From the NCBI GenBank assembly GCA_900546885.1, contig UREN01000019.1, positions 1-33,595 of the forward strand: a DNA stretch of 33,595 nt, in the 5' to 3' direction. The DNA is from an uncultured Oscillospiraceae bacterium (lineage in GTDB: Bacteria; Bacillota; Clostridia; Oscillospirales; Ruminococcaceae). Positions 14,649 to 21,254 of the stretch are shown in pieces (the stretch's first letter is position 1; every line of letters begins with the position of its first letter). A program made the translations under genes and the position numbers. The notes beneath the pieces are model-generated. The model worked only from the letters and a program-made list of their open reading frames with translations. It was not told where the DNA came from and did no database searches.

Positions 14649-15563
14649 ATGCGGGCGGACCTTTCGCTGTACCGTGTGTTCGTGGCCGTGGCGGACGAGG
14701 GCAGCTTTGTGCGCGCGGCGGCAAAATTGTACCTGACCCAGCCGGCCGTCTCGCAGGCTGTGCGGCGCATGGAGGCCCAGACAGGGGCAAAGCTGTTTTT
14801 GCGCGGGCGGCGCGGCGTGCGCCTGACGCGCGAGGGCGAGCTGTTGTACCGCCACGCCTCGGCGGCGCTTGCCATGCTGGAGGCGGGCGAACAGCAGCTT
14901 GCCCGCGTGCAGAACCTGGAAGCCGGCACCCTGCGTCTGGGCGCGGCAGACACCATTACCAAGGAATTTCTGCTTCCGTTTCTCAGCGCGTTCCGCACGC
15001 TGCACCCGGGCGTGCAGCTGCAGGTGACAAACCGCACCTCGGTGCAGCTGGTGCAGAAAGTGCTGGACGGCAAGCTGGACATGGCGGTGGTGAACCTGCC
15101 AATAGAAGATGAGCGGCTGTGCGTGCGGCCCATTTTGCAGGTGCACGATATTTTTGTGGCCGGGCACGCCTTTGCCCATTTGCAGGGCAAAACGCTTACC
15201 CCGGCCGAACTGGCCGCCCAGCCGCTTGCCATGCTGGAGCAGGCGGCGAACAGCCGCCGCTATGTGGACGCCTTTTTTGCGCGCTGCGGCGTGCAGCTTT
15301 CGCCGCAGATTGAGCTGGGCGCCCACGGCCTTCTGCCCGATTTTGCCGCCATTGGCTTTGGGCTGGCATGCGTAGTGCAGGAGTTCTGCCGCAAAGAACT
15401 GGCGGACGGCACGGTGTTCCCCGTGCGGCTGCGCCCGGCCATTCCGCCGCGCGCGGTGGGGGCCTGCTGGCTTTGTGCGATGGAGCTTTCCGGCGCGGCA
15501 AAGGAGTTTTTGCACCTGCTGGAGGGCGGCGCGCCCTCTGTGCCTCAGGCCCAAAAGGGGTAA
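14649..15563 (+). CDS. LysR-family transcriptional regulator
   Basis: The 304 residues have an N-terminal winged helix (about 3-62) with the standard LysR helix-turn-helix GSFVRAAAKLYLTQPAVSQAVRRME, then a linker helix and a periplasmic-binding-protein-like effector domain (about 88-290). The start at 14649 follows AGGGGGAAG; an upstream ATG lacks a ribosome site. It is transcribed away from the CofE-like gene across an AT-rich region with a T-N11-A palindrome, so it probably regulates that gene and itself. The effector is unknown. Confidence 0.94.
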   Translation: MRADLSLYRVFVAVADEGSFVRAAAKLYLTQPAVSQAVRRMEAQTGAKLFLRGRRGVRLTREGELLYRHASAALAMLEAGEQQLARVQNLEAGTLRLGAADTITKEFLLPFLSAFRTLHPGVQLQVTNRTSVQLVQKVLDGKLDMAVVNLPIEDERLCVRPILQVHDIFVAGHAFAHLQGKTLTPAELAAQPLAMLEQAANSRRYVDAFFARCGVQLSPQIELGAHGLLPDFAAIGFGLACVVQEFCRKELADGTVFPVRLRPAIPPRAVGACWLCAMELSGAAKEFLHLLEGGAPSVPQAQKG

Positions 15564-15600
15564 ACCCGCAGCGCTGCGGCACACGCGCAAACAAACAAGA

Positions 15601-15652
15601 AAAATGGCTGTCGCAAACGCCCCGAAACCGGGAAATTTGCGACAGCCATTTT
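15601..15652. terminator. Bidirectional terminator, long stem
   Basis: A 17-bp perfect stem (15601-15617 with 15636-15652) whose core is TGGCTGTCGCAAA, with an 18-nt loop, A-run and T-run at the ends. It lies between the convergent lysR and khpA genes. Confidence 0.9.
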
Positions 15653-15675
15653 CATTGGCTGCGGCATGGGGAAGT

Positions 15676-15915
15676 TCAGTCGTCGATCTCCACCATGACC
15701 TTTTTGTTCTCGCGCACGGCTGCGGCGCGCATCACAACGCGAATGGCCTTTGCAATGCGGCCCTGCTTGCCGATCACACGGCCCATGTCGTCTTCCGCTA
15801 CGGTGAGGTGGTAGACGATGACGCCTTCCTCATTGGGCTCGTCCTCCGTCACACGGACGGCGGCCTTGTCTTCCACAAGGCCCTGGGCAAGCGCCAACAA
15901 AAGCTCCTGCATCAT
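15676..15915 (-). CDS. khpA: KH-domain RNA-binding protein KhpA (YlqC)
   Basis: A 79-residue single KH-domain protein. The GXXG loop is GKQG at residues 49-52 within MGRVIGKQGRIAKAIRVVMRAAA. KhpA acts with KhpB/Jag in binding RNA and influencing cell elongation and division in Gram-positive bacteria. It begins ATGATG after GAGGGAGGG, so either ATG (15915 or 15912) may be used. It is 18 nt downstream of rpsP, its usual neighbour, and is the last gene of the operon here. Confidence 0.94.
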   Translation of the reverse strand: MMQELLLALAQGLVEDKAAVRVTEDEPNEEGVIVYHLTVAEDDMGRVIGKQGRIAKAIRVVMRAAAVRENKKVMVEIDD

Positions 15916-15933
15916 AAACCCTCCCTCAAAACC

Positions 15934-16176
15934 TTACAGAATGTTGTTCTTTTTCAGAAGAACGCGCACGGTATCCGTGGGCTGGGCGCCGTTTGCGATC
16001 CAGGCTTTCGCCTTGTCGCCGTCGATCTTCACAACAGCCGGGTCCTTCGTGGGGTCGTAGTAACCGATCTCCTCGATGAAACGGCCGTCGCGGGGGAAAC
16101 GGGAATCCGCCACCACCACGCGGTAGAACGGGGCCTTCTTCGCGCCCATGCGGCGCAGTCTGATTTTAACAGCCAT
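15934..16176 (-). CDS. rpsP: 30S ribosomal protein S16
   Basis: The 80 residues match bS16 throughout: [26 protein letters not shown] at the start, then [10 protein letters not shown] and the C-terminal [18 protein letters not shown]. It binds 16S rRNA early in 30S assembly. The ATG at 16176 follows a perfect AGGAGGTGA site. It sits between ffh and khpA, the normal Firmicute order. A TATAAT-like box and hairpin upstream may give it extra transcription. Confidence 0.98.
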   Translation of the reverse strand: MAVKIRLRRMGAKKAPFYRVVVADSRFPRDGRFIEEIGYYDPTKDPAVVKIDGDKAKAWIANGAQPTDTVRVLLKKNNIL

Positions 16177-16207
16177 GCTGTCACCTCCTACACACAAAAC
16201 ATCATTT

Positions 16208-16234
16208 ATTATAGCAGCGGCGGGCACGCCCGCC
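16208..16234 (-). promoter_or_regulatory. Possible internal promoter/hairpin before rpsP
   Basis: On the minus strand a 7-bp hairpin GGCGGGC/GCCCGCC (16234-16219, loop 2 nt) is followed by TATAAT (16213-16208). There is no good -35 box, so this may be only a structured ffh-rpsP spacer or a weak internal promoter. Confidence 0.35.
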
Positions 16235-16260
16235 GGAACTACCGGTTGGGAAAAGGGGCC

Positions 16261-17613
16261 TTACATCAATTTTCCAAGCCCGCCAAAACCGCCAAAGCGG
16301 CGGCCAAAGCCCTTGGGGTTGCGCTTCACCTGCTTCATCAGCTTTTGCATCTGCTCGAACTGGCGCAGCAGCCTGTTCACATCCTCCACCCGCGTGCCGG
16401 AACCGGCCGCGATGCGGCGCTTGCGCTTGGGGTTGATGATAGAGGGCTTTTCGCGCTCGGCCGGGGTCATGCTTTGGATAATGGCCTCAATGTGCGCCAT
16501 TTCTTTCGAGTTTTCCAGCGCGTCCACATCCACCTTGCCGGAAATGCCCGGCATCATGGAGAGCATGGCCCCCACGCCGCCCATTTTTTTCAACTGCTGG
16601 AACTGGGCCAGCATGTCGTTCATGTCAAATTTGTTTTCCAGCATGCGCTTGGCCGTTTTTTCCGCCTCTTTGGCGTCGGCCGTGCTTTGCGCTTTTTCAA
16701 TCAGCGTCAGCACGTCGCCCATGCCAAGAATGCGGCTGGCCATGCGCTCGGGGTAAAAGGGCTCCAAATCGTCCAGCTTTTCCCCCACGCCTGCAAACTT
16801 GATGGGCTTGCCGGTGACGGCGCGCACGGAAAGCGCGCTGCCGCCTCGGGTGTCGCCGTCCAGCTTGGTGAGGATGACGCCGTCCAGGCCGGTGCTTTCG
16901 CCAAACGCCTTGGCCACGTTTACGGCGTCCTGGCCGGCCATGGCGTCGATGACAAGCAGCGTCTCATCCACCGTGACGGCCTGCTTGATGCGCTGCAGCT
17001 CTTCCATCAGCGCTTCATCCACATGCAGGCGGCCAGCGGTGTCCAGAATGACAATGTCATTGCCGTAGTCTTTCGCATGGGCCACGGCCTTTGCGGCAAT
17101 GGCCTCGGGCTTTTCCCCCTCCAGCTTGAACACCGGCGCGCCCGCCTGGGCGCCCACGATGCAAAGCTGGTCGATTGCGGCGGGGCGGTAGATGTCGCAG
17201 GCCACCAGCAGGGGGCGGTGCCCCTCTTTCAAAAAGCGCTTGGCCAGCTTGGCGCAGTGTGTGGTTTTGCCCGCGCCCTGCAGGCCGCACATCATAATGA
17301 CGGTGGGCGGCTTCGATTTGATGTGGATGCGTGCCGGGCCCTCGCCGCCGCCCATCAGGGCAACCAGCTCTTCATTTACAATTTTTATCACCTGCTGGGC
17401 GGGGGTAAGGCTCTCCATCACCTCATGGCCCAGGCAGCGCTCTGTTACCGTTTTGATGAACCCTTTGGCGACGGTGTAGTTCACATCCGCCTCCAAAAGG
17501 GCCACGCGCACCTCACGCATGGCGTCTTTTACATCCTGTTCGGAAAGCTTGCCCTTGCCGCGCAGCTTTTTGAACACGCCGCCCAGCTTGGAAGCCAGCG
17601 ATTCAAACGCCAT
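16261..17613 (-). CDS. ffh: Signal recognition particle protein Ffh (SRP54)
   Basis: A 450-residue SRP GTPase. The N domain (1-85) begins MAFESLASKLGGVFKKL. The G domain has G1 GLQGAGKTT (near 110), DIYRPAAIDQL, DTAGRL and TKLDGDTRGG. The M domain (about 310-450) has FDMNDMLAQFQQLKKMGGVGAMLSMMPG and RIAAGSGTRVEDVNRLLRQFEQMQKLMKQ, which holds signal sequences and SRP RNA; the end is Gly- and Met-rich. It targets nascent membrane and secreted proteins to FtsY/SecYEG. It starts 58 nt after ylxM, its usual partner. Confidence 0.99.
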   Translation of the reverse strand: MAFESLASKLGGVFKKLRGKGKLSEQDVKDAMREVRVALLEADVNYTVAKGFIKTVTERCLGHEVMESLTPAQQVIKIVNEELVALMGGGEGPARIHIKSKPPTVIMMCGLQGAGKTTHCAKLAKRFLKEGHRPLLVACDIYRPAAIDQLCIVGAQAGAPVFKLEGEKPEAIAAKAVAHAKDYGNDIVILDTAGRLHVDEALMEELQRIKQAVTVDETLLVIDAMAGQDAVNVAKAFGESTGLDGVILTKLDGDTRGGSALSVRAVTGKPIKFAGVGEKLDDLEPFYPERMASRILGMGDVLTLIEKAQSTADAKEAEKTAKRMLENKFDMNDMLAQFQQLKKMGGVGAMLSMMPGISGKVDVDALENSKEMAHIEAIIQSMTPAEREKPSIINPKRKRRIAAGSGTRVEDVNRLLRQFEQMQKLMKQVKRNPKGFGRRFGGFGGLGKLM

Positions 17614-17671
17614 ACCATGCGCCCCCTTCCGCAGGGCCCGAAAGCCCGTTTTTCATTCTGCCGTACGTTGC

Positions 17672-18040
17672 TCAAACATCCCCCAGGGAATCGATGACCC
17701 GCAGCATTTCATCTGCGGCGCGCGCCACCGTGCTGTTCGGGGCATAGCTGCTTGCGTTGGAAAAACGAACCTCTCTGGCCAGGGCCTCCAGCTGGCTGAT
17801 GCCCTCGCGAAGCGCGCGGGACCGGGCCGCAAAGCCGATTTTTTCCTCCAGCTCCAGCAGGGTGGCCTCGCCGCGCTTGATGGCGTCCCGCACACCCTGC
17901 CGCGTAATGCCGAAGTTTTCGGCAATTTCGGCCAGGGAGTAATCGTCGTTATAATACTGCACCATCACATCGCGCTGTTTTTCCGTCAGCACATCGCCGT
18001 AAAAATCAAGCAGATACGAGACCTCCCATTTTTTTGCCAT
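17672..18040 (-). CDS. ylxM: YlxM-family helix-turn-helix protein
   Basis: A 122-residue sigma-factor-region-4-like protein. LTEKQRDVMVQYYNDDYSLAEIAENFGITRQGVRDAIKRGEATL is the hallmark helix-turn-helix, followed by a helical tail. YlxM is encoded directly before ffh in Firmicutes and stimulates or senses the SRP pathway in some species. I chose the ATG at 18040, which begins MAKKWEVSYLLDFYGD like homologues; an ATG 54 nt upstream lies within the leader hairpin area. First gene of the ylxM-ffh-rpsP-khpA operon. Confidence 0.95.
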   Translation of the reverse strand: MAKKWEVSYLLDFYGDVLTEKQRDVMVQYYNDDYSLAEIAENFGITRQGVRDAIKRGEATLLELEEKIGFAARSRALREGISQLEALAREVRFSNASSYAPNSTVARAADEMLRVIDSLGDV

Positions 18041-18069
18041 GTGCCGTGCGCCCCCTTTTTGTGGGATGC

Positions 18070-18128
18070 GTGTAAAGCGTTTTGCTTTACACAAGCGCTA
18101 TCATAGCATAACCCCTGCGGAAAGTCAA
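18070..18128 (-). promoter_or_regulatory. Main promoter of the SRP operon with 5' hairpin
   Basis: Minus-strand TTGACT (18128-18123), 17 nt, TATGAT (18105-18100). Seven nt later a perfect 9-bp inverted repeat GTGTAAAGC/GCTTTACAC (18092-18084 with 18078-18070, loop 5 nt) would lie at the transcript's 5' end, or act as an operator at the start site. Confidence 0.82.
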
Positions 18129-18143
18129 GTGAAAAAAGCGGCT

Positions 18144-18198
18144 TTGCAAAGCTTTGCGGATACGGTATAATAAATGCAAAGGCGCATGCGCCTTTTTT
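18144..18198 (+). promoter_or_regulatory. Promoter and 5' hairpin of the cysteine-synthase-like gene
   Basis: TTGCAA (18144-18149), 16 nt, perfect TATAAT (18166-18171). Six nt later is the 18-nt perfect palindrome AAAGGCGCATGCGCCTTT (18178-18195) with further Ts to 18198: a terminator-like structure at the transcription start. The promoter is back to back with that of ylxM. Confidence 0.7.
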
Positions 18199-18233
18199 CG
18201 GTGTGCACAAAACAAAGGGCAGGTGGCAGGTGC

Positions 18234-19127
18234 ATGGGCATGCATGAAAGTTATTATGAAGTGCTGTATGCGCGCGAAGTGGTGCGCCTTTCCGGCTATG
18301 CGGCAAGGCACCGGCTGCCCGGCACGTTTTACGCATACCTTGCCTACGGCGGGGCCACGCTTTCCGCAAAGGACGCCCTGGCGCAGGGCATGCTGGCCAT
18401 CGCGCAGGAGAAGGGCTTTTTAAAACCGGGCCAGACGGTGGTGGAATGTTCTGCCGGCACGTTTGCAGTGGCGCTTGCCATTGCCTGCGGCCATTCGGGG
18501 CACCCGCTTGTGCTGTGCGTGCCGGGCAGCATTGGCCCTGCGCGCCAAAAGCTGCTTACAGAGCTGGGCGCAAAACTTTCCTTTACCACCGGCGGGCGCA
18601 CGGGCGCCGCTGCCCGCGCGCAGGCGGTTGCCATGCGCACCGGCGGATATTTTTTGAACTATTTCGACAATGATATCAATGCAGAATTCCACCGCCGTGT
18701 GACGGGCCCGGCCATTGTAAAGGCCACCGGCGGCGAGCTGGACGCCATTGTGGTAGGCGTGGGCTCCGGCGGCACCATTACAGGCGTGGGCGAGTATGTA
18801 AAGGCGTGGTACCCGGACGTGCGCATCATTGCGGTAGAGCCGGCGGAAAGCCAGGCCCTCACGGGCGGGGTGGTGGGCCGGCACAGCATCCCGGGCATTG
18901 GCGCGGGCTTTGTGCCGGAAAACTACAACCCCTATATTGTGGATGGCGTGGTGGCCGTGCCGTCGGCGCGCGCCGGTGTTCTGGCGCAGGAGGTGCTGCG
19001 CACAGACGCCGTGCCGGCGGCTCCCTCGGCCGGCGCCGTGCTGTGCGCCATGCACAGCCTTGTGCAGAAAGAGCCGTCCATCCGCCGGGTGCTGGGCGTG
19101 TTTTCCGGGGCACAGGCGGTGGAATAG
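18234..19127 (+). CDS. PLP-dependent cysteine-synthase-family enzyme, atypical
   Basis: A 297-residue fold-type-II PLP enzyme related to CysK/CysM. The lysine that would bind PLP is K46 in LSAKDALAQ, and the phosphate-binding GVGSGGTITGVGEYVK near residues 174-190 is well conserved. The substrate (asparagine) loop, TSGNTG in CysK, is here CSAGTF (72-77), and the usual NPxxSVKDR context is YGGATLSAKDA. It is therefore probably not a standard O-acetylserine sulfhydrylase; a beta-replacement or lyase reaction on another amino acid is possible. I chose ATG 18234 behind GGTGGCAGG; ATG 18240 is an alternative. No cysE or other sulfur gene is adjacent. Confidence 0.85.
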   Translation: MGMHESYYEVLYAREVVRLSGYAARHRLPGTFYAYLAYGGATLSAKDALAQGMLAIAQEKGFLKPGQTVVECSAGTFAVALAIACGHSGHPLVLCVPGSIGPARQKLLTELGAKLSFTTGGRTGAAARAQAVAMRTGGYFLNYFDNDINAEFHRRVTGPAIVKATGGELDAIVVGVGSGGTITGVGEYVKAWYPDVRIIAVEPAESQALTGGVVGRHSIPGIGAGFVPENYNPYIVDGVVAVPSARAGVLAQEVLRTDAVPAAPSAGAVLCAMHSLVQKEPSIRRVLGVFSGAQAVE

Positions 19128-19130
19128 CAA

Positions 19131-19165
19131 AAAAGTCCCGGCCGGGCCAGGGCCCGCACCGGGAC
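19131..19165 (-). terminator. Terminator of the 19.2-19.8 kb minus-strand gene
   Basis: On the minus strand GTCCCGG (19165-19159) pairs with CCGGGAC (19141-19135) around a GC-rich inner hairpin and is followed by TTTTTT. On the plus strand the distal side is A-rich, so it is weaker for the preceding gene. Confidence 0.7.
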
Positions 19166-19192
19166 AAAATCGGGACAAAATCGGGACAAAAT
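19160..19192. repeat. Three tandem copies of CGGGACAAAAT
   Basis: Perfect 11-bp repeats at 19160-19170, 19171-19181 and 19182-19192, one helical turn apart, ending 9 nt from the stop codon of the minus-strand gene. The 8-mer TCGGGACA recurs in the promoter of that gene. Confidence 0.95.
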
Positions 19193-19201
19193 AATGACCG
19201 C

Positions 19202-19795
19202 TCAGGCGGTGATAAGCTTTATGATGGCATTTTCGCCCTGCGCCGTGATGGAAAATTTATTATCGGAAGAAACCAGATAGCCGCTGCGGCTGCGCATACT
19301 CTTGAGCATATAGTAAACGTGATTTCGATCGTAATTTTCCCCCAGAAAGCTCATGGCGCTTGTAAGAAAATTGCAGCTTACCGCGGGCTTTCCGTTCTGC
19401 CCTGCCCAGTAGATGATAAGCAAAAGCAATTGTGTTTTTGTGAGCTGGCCGTGCTGGGTGCAGAAATTGTATAGGCTTCGCTGCTGATCGCTTGTCAGGC
19501 CAATCGAATCGGACACCTGCGCCTTTGCCGTGTTGGGCCGGCGCTTCTGTGCGGGCTTGTCCGGTGCGGCACCGCATATGCTGGGAGCAGTGTGCCCGGC
19601 CTGTGCGCCGGGCAAAGGCTTTTCCGGTGTTTCTGCAAGGGTGCTTTGCGCGTCTGTGCAGGCGCTGTCCAGCTCGCTTAAATGGCTGCGAATCAGGCCC
19701 CAAAAGGCATCCACATCCGCCTCACTGCCGCTTAGGGTAACTTTTTTGCCTTTTCGCTCTATTGTCATTTTGAAAATATCAGGGTTCCCGCCCAA
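19202..19795 (-). CDS. Unrecognised winged-helix-like protein
   Basis: About 197 residues. I do not recognise the family. The N-terminal 40 residues (KMTIERKGKKVTLSGSEADVDAFWGLIRSHL) look like a small alpha/beta unit, residues about 45-95 are a Pro/Ala/Thr-rich linker, and the last 95 residues (LTSDQQRSLYNFCTQHGQLTKTQLLLLII to NKFSITAQGENAIIKLI) have the helix-helix-helix-wing pattern of a winged-helix domain ending in a beta hairpin. The chosen start is TTG at 19795, 7 nt after GGGAGGA; ATG 19816 precedes that ribosome site and ATG 19768 lacks one. It has a strong own promoter with a palindrome in the spacer, and diverges from the flippase gene. A regulator role is inferred. Confidence 0.7.
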   Translation of the reverse strand: MGGNPDIFKMTIERKGKKVTLSGSEADVDAFWGLIRSHLSELDSACTDAQSTLAETPEKPLPGAQAGHTAPSICGAAPDKPAQKRRPNTAKAQVSDSIGLTSDQQRSLYNFCTQHGQLTKTQLLLLIIYWAGQNGKPAVSCNFLTSAMSFLGENYDRNHVYYMLKSMRSRSGYLVSSDNKFSITAQGENAIIKLITA

Positions 19796-19833
19796 AGCCA
19801 ATTCCTCCCATAGCACAACTGTATCTGTTTCCC

Positions 19834-19862
19834 GTTATAAAATGGGAATGTCCCGATGTCAA
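19834..19862 (-). promoter_or_regulatory. Strong promoter with spacer palindrome
   Basis: Minus-strand perfect TTGACA (19862-19857), 17 nt, TATAAC (19839-19834). The spacer contains the palindrome GGGA-CAT-TCCC (19854-19844), a likely operator, preceded by TCGGGACA, the 8-mer also found in the tandem repeats at 19160-19192. Confidence 0.8.
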
Positions 19863-19928
19863 GATGGGAGAGCTGTATTTTGGACGGGCCTTTTGGGGGA
19901 GAATTCAAATCAGGAAGGAACACGCTGA

Positions 19929-21221
19929 ATGGGAGACGCAAAGCAGCTTCGCAGAAATTTTTTGTGGAACACCTTTGGGCAAATCATTTATATGGTATGC
20001 CATTTTTTGTTCGGCATTCTGATTCTCAGCCTGGCGGGGGCAGAGCAATCTGGCATTTTTACCACGGCCATCAGCGCAACGGGCATTTTCCTTTCCATTG
20101 CCTCTTATGGCATGTACAATTTCCAGGTGTCGGACGCGCACGAAAAATACACGCAAAGCTGTTATATCCGCAGCCGCGCCTACACAGTGGCGCTGGCCAG
20201 CGCCGTGTGCATGGTGTTCACACTGGCGGGCGCCCTTCGGGCAGAAAACGCCTACAGTGCGCTGCAGTGCGCCTGCATTCTGCTTTACCATGCATACCGC
20301 ATGGTGGAATCTGTTACAGATGTATACAACGCCATCAGCCAGAAGGCCGGCCGGCTGGACCTGGTGGGAAAAACCTATGCGCTGCGCGGCCTGGTGACGC
20401 TGGCGGTGTTTGTAGGCGTGCTGGCGGCCACGCACCAGCTGCTTTTGACACTGGTGCTGATGCTGGGCGTCAATATCGCAATGTTTTGTACCTATACCCT
20501 GCGTGTGTCGCGCGGGCTTTACCACCCGCAGCCGGTGGAAAAAAGCGCGGTGCGCGCTTTGCTGTTCGAGTGTGCGCCGCTGGCTGTCTATACGGCGCTT
20601 TCCACCACGGCGGCCAGCCTGCCCAAAATTGTGCTGCAGCAGCAGTGGGGCAACAGCGCCATTGGCATTTACGGGCCTGTGACGCAGCCTGTGCTGCTTT
20701 TGCAGACGGGCGCCACTTACCTGTTTATTCCGTTCATCAACGTGTTTACAGACAGTTATGCCGCAAAGGATAAAAAGGGCTTTTGGAAGGCCGTTTTGGG
20801 TGTGCAGGCCGTGGTGCTGGCGCTGCTGCCCGCCGGGCTTTTGGTGGCGCATTTTCTGGGCGAATGGGGCCTGGAAACCTTTGTGGGCAGCGGCATGGGG
20901 GCCTATCAGTATCTGCTGGCGCCCATGGTGGTAAGCGCAGTGCTCACGGCGCTGGTGCTGTTTTACAGCATGGTGCTAACGGTGATGCGCTGCATGAAAG
21001 CATTGATTGCGGCGAATGTATGCGGCATCGTGGCGGCCTATGCCGTCTCGGAACCGTTCATTCAGCGCTGGGAGCTTCAGGGCACCACCTATGCGGCCAT
21101 TGCCGCGCTGGCGGTGCAGCTTGTGTTTCTGGCGGTGTCGGCACTGGTGCTGGCCCGCAGGTATTTCAGCACACAGGGCCTGACGAAGCCGGAAGACCCG
21201 TTCGACGGCCTGCCCAGTTAG
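19929..21221 (+). CDS. Polysaccharide/lipid-linked oligosaccharide flippase (MOP superfamily)
   Basis: A 430-residue protein with about twelve to fourteen hydrophobic segments, beginning LRRNFLWNTFGQIIYMVCHFLFGILILSLAGAEQSGIF, the normal start of Wzx/polysaccharide-biosynthesis flippases. Charged residues lie in short loops (RAENAY, KAGRLDLVGK, KDKKGFWK). Such proteins move lipid-linked sugars across the cytoplasmic membrane for capsule, teichoic-acid or glycan assembly. The start at 19929 follows AGGAAGGA. It is 33 nt upstream of a large membrane protein with GT-C features, and the two form an operon. No other glycan genes (glycosyltransferase GT-A/B, polymerase) are adjacent. Confidence 0.88.
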   Translation: MGDAKQLRRNFLWNTFGQIIYMVCHFLFGILILSLAGAEQSGIFTTAISATGIFLSIASYGMYNFQVSDAHEKYTQSCYIRSRAYTVALASAVCMVFTLAGALRAENAYSALQCACILLYHAYRMVESVTDVYNAISQKAGRLDLVGKTYALRGLVTLAVFVGVLAATHQLLLTLVLMLGVNIAMFCTYTLRVSRGLYHPQPVEKSAVRALLFECAPLAVYTALSTTAASLPKIVLQQQWGNSAIGIYGPVTQPVLLLQTGATYLFIPFINVFTDSYAAKDKKGFWKAVLGVQAVVLALLPAGLLVAHFLGEWGLETFVGSGMGAYQYLLAPMVVSAVLTALVLFYSMVLTVMRCMKALIAANVCGIVAAYAVSEPFIQRWELQGTTYAAIAALAVQLVFLAVSALVLARRYFSTQGLTKPEDPFDGLPS

Positions 21222-21254
21222 TGGCGGCCGGGCCAGAAAAGGAGAATTTCACAC

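Noticed and set aside
19160..19192. Possible CRISPR-like repeats
   Set aside because: Three directly abutting 11-bp units have no spacers and no cas genes nearby; they are a simple tandem repeat.
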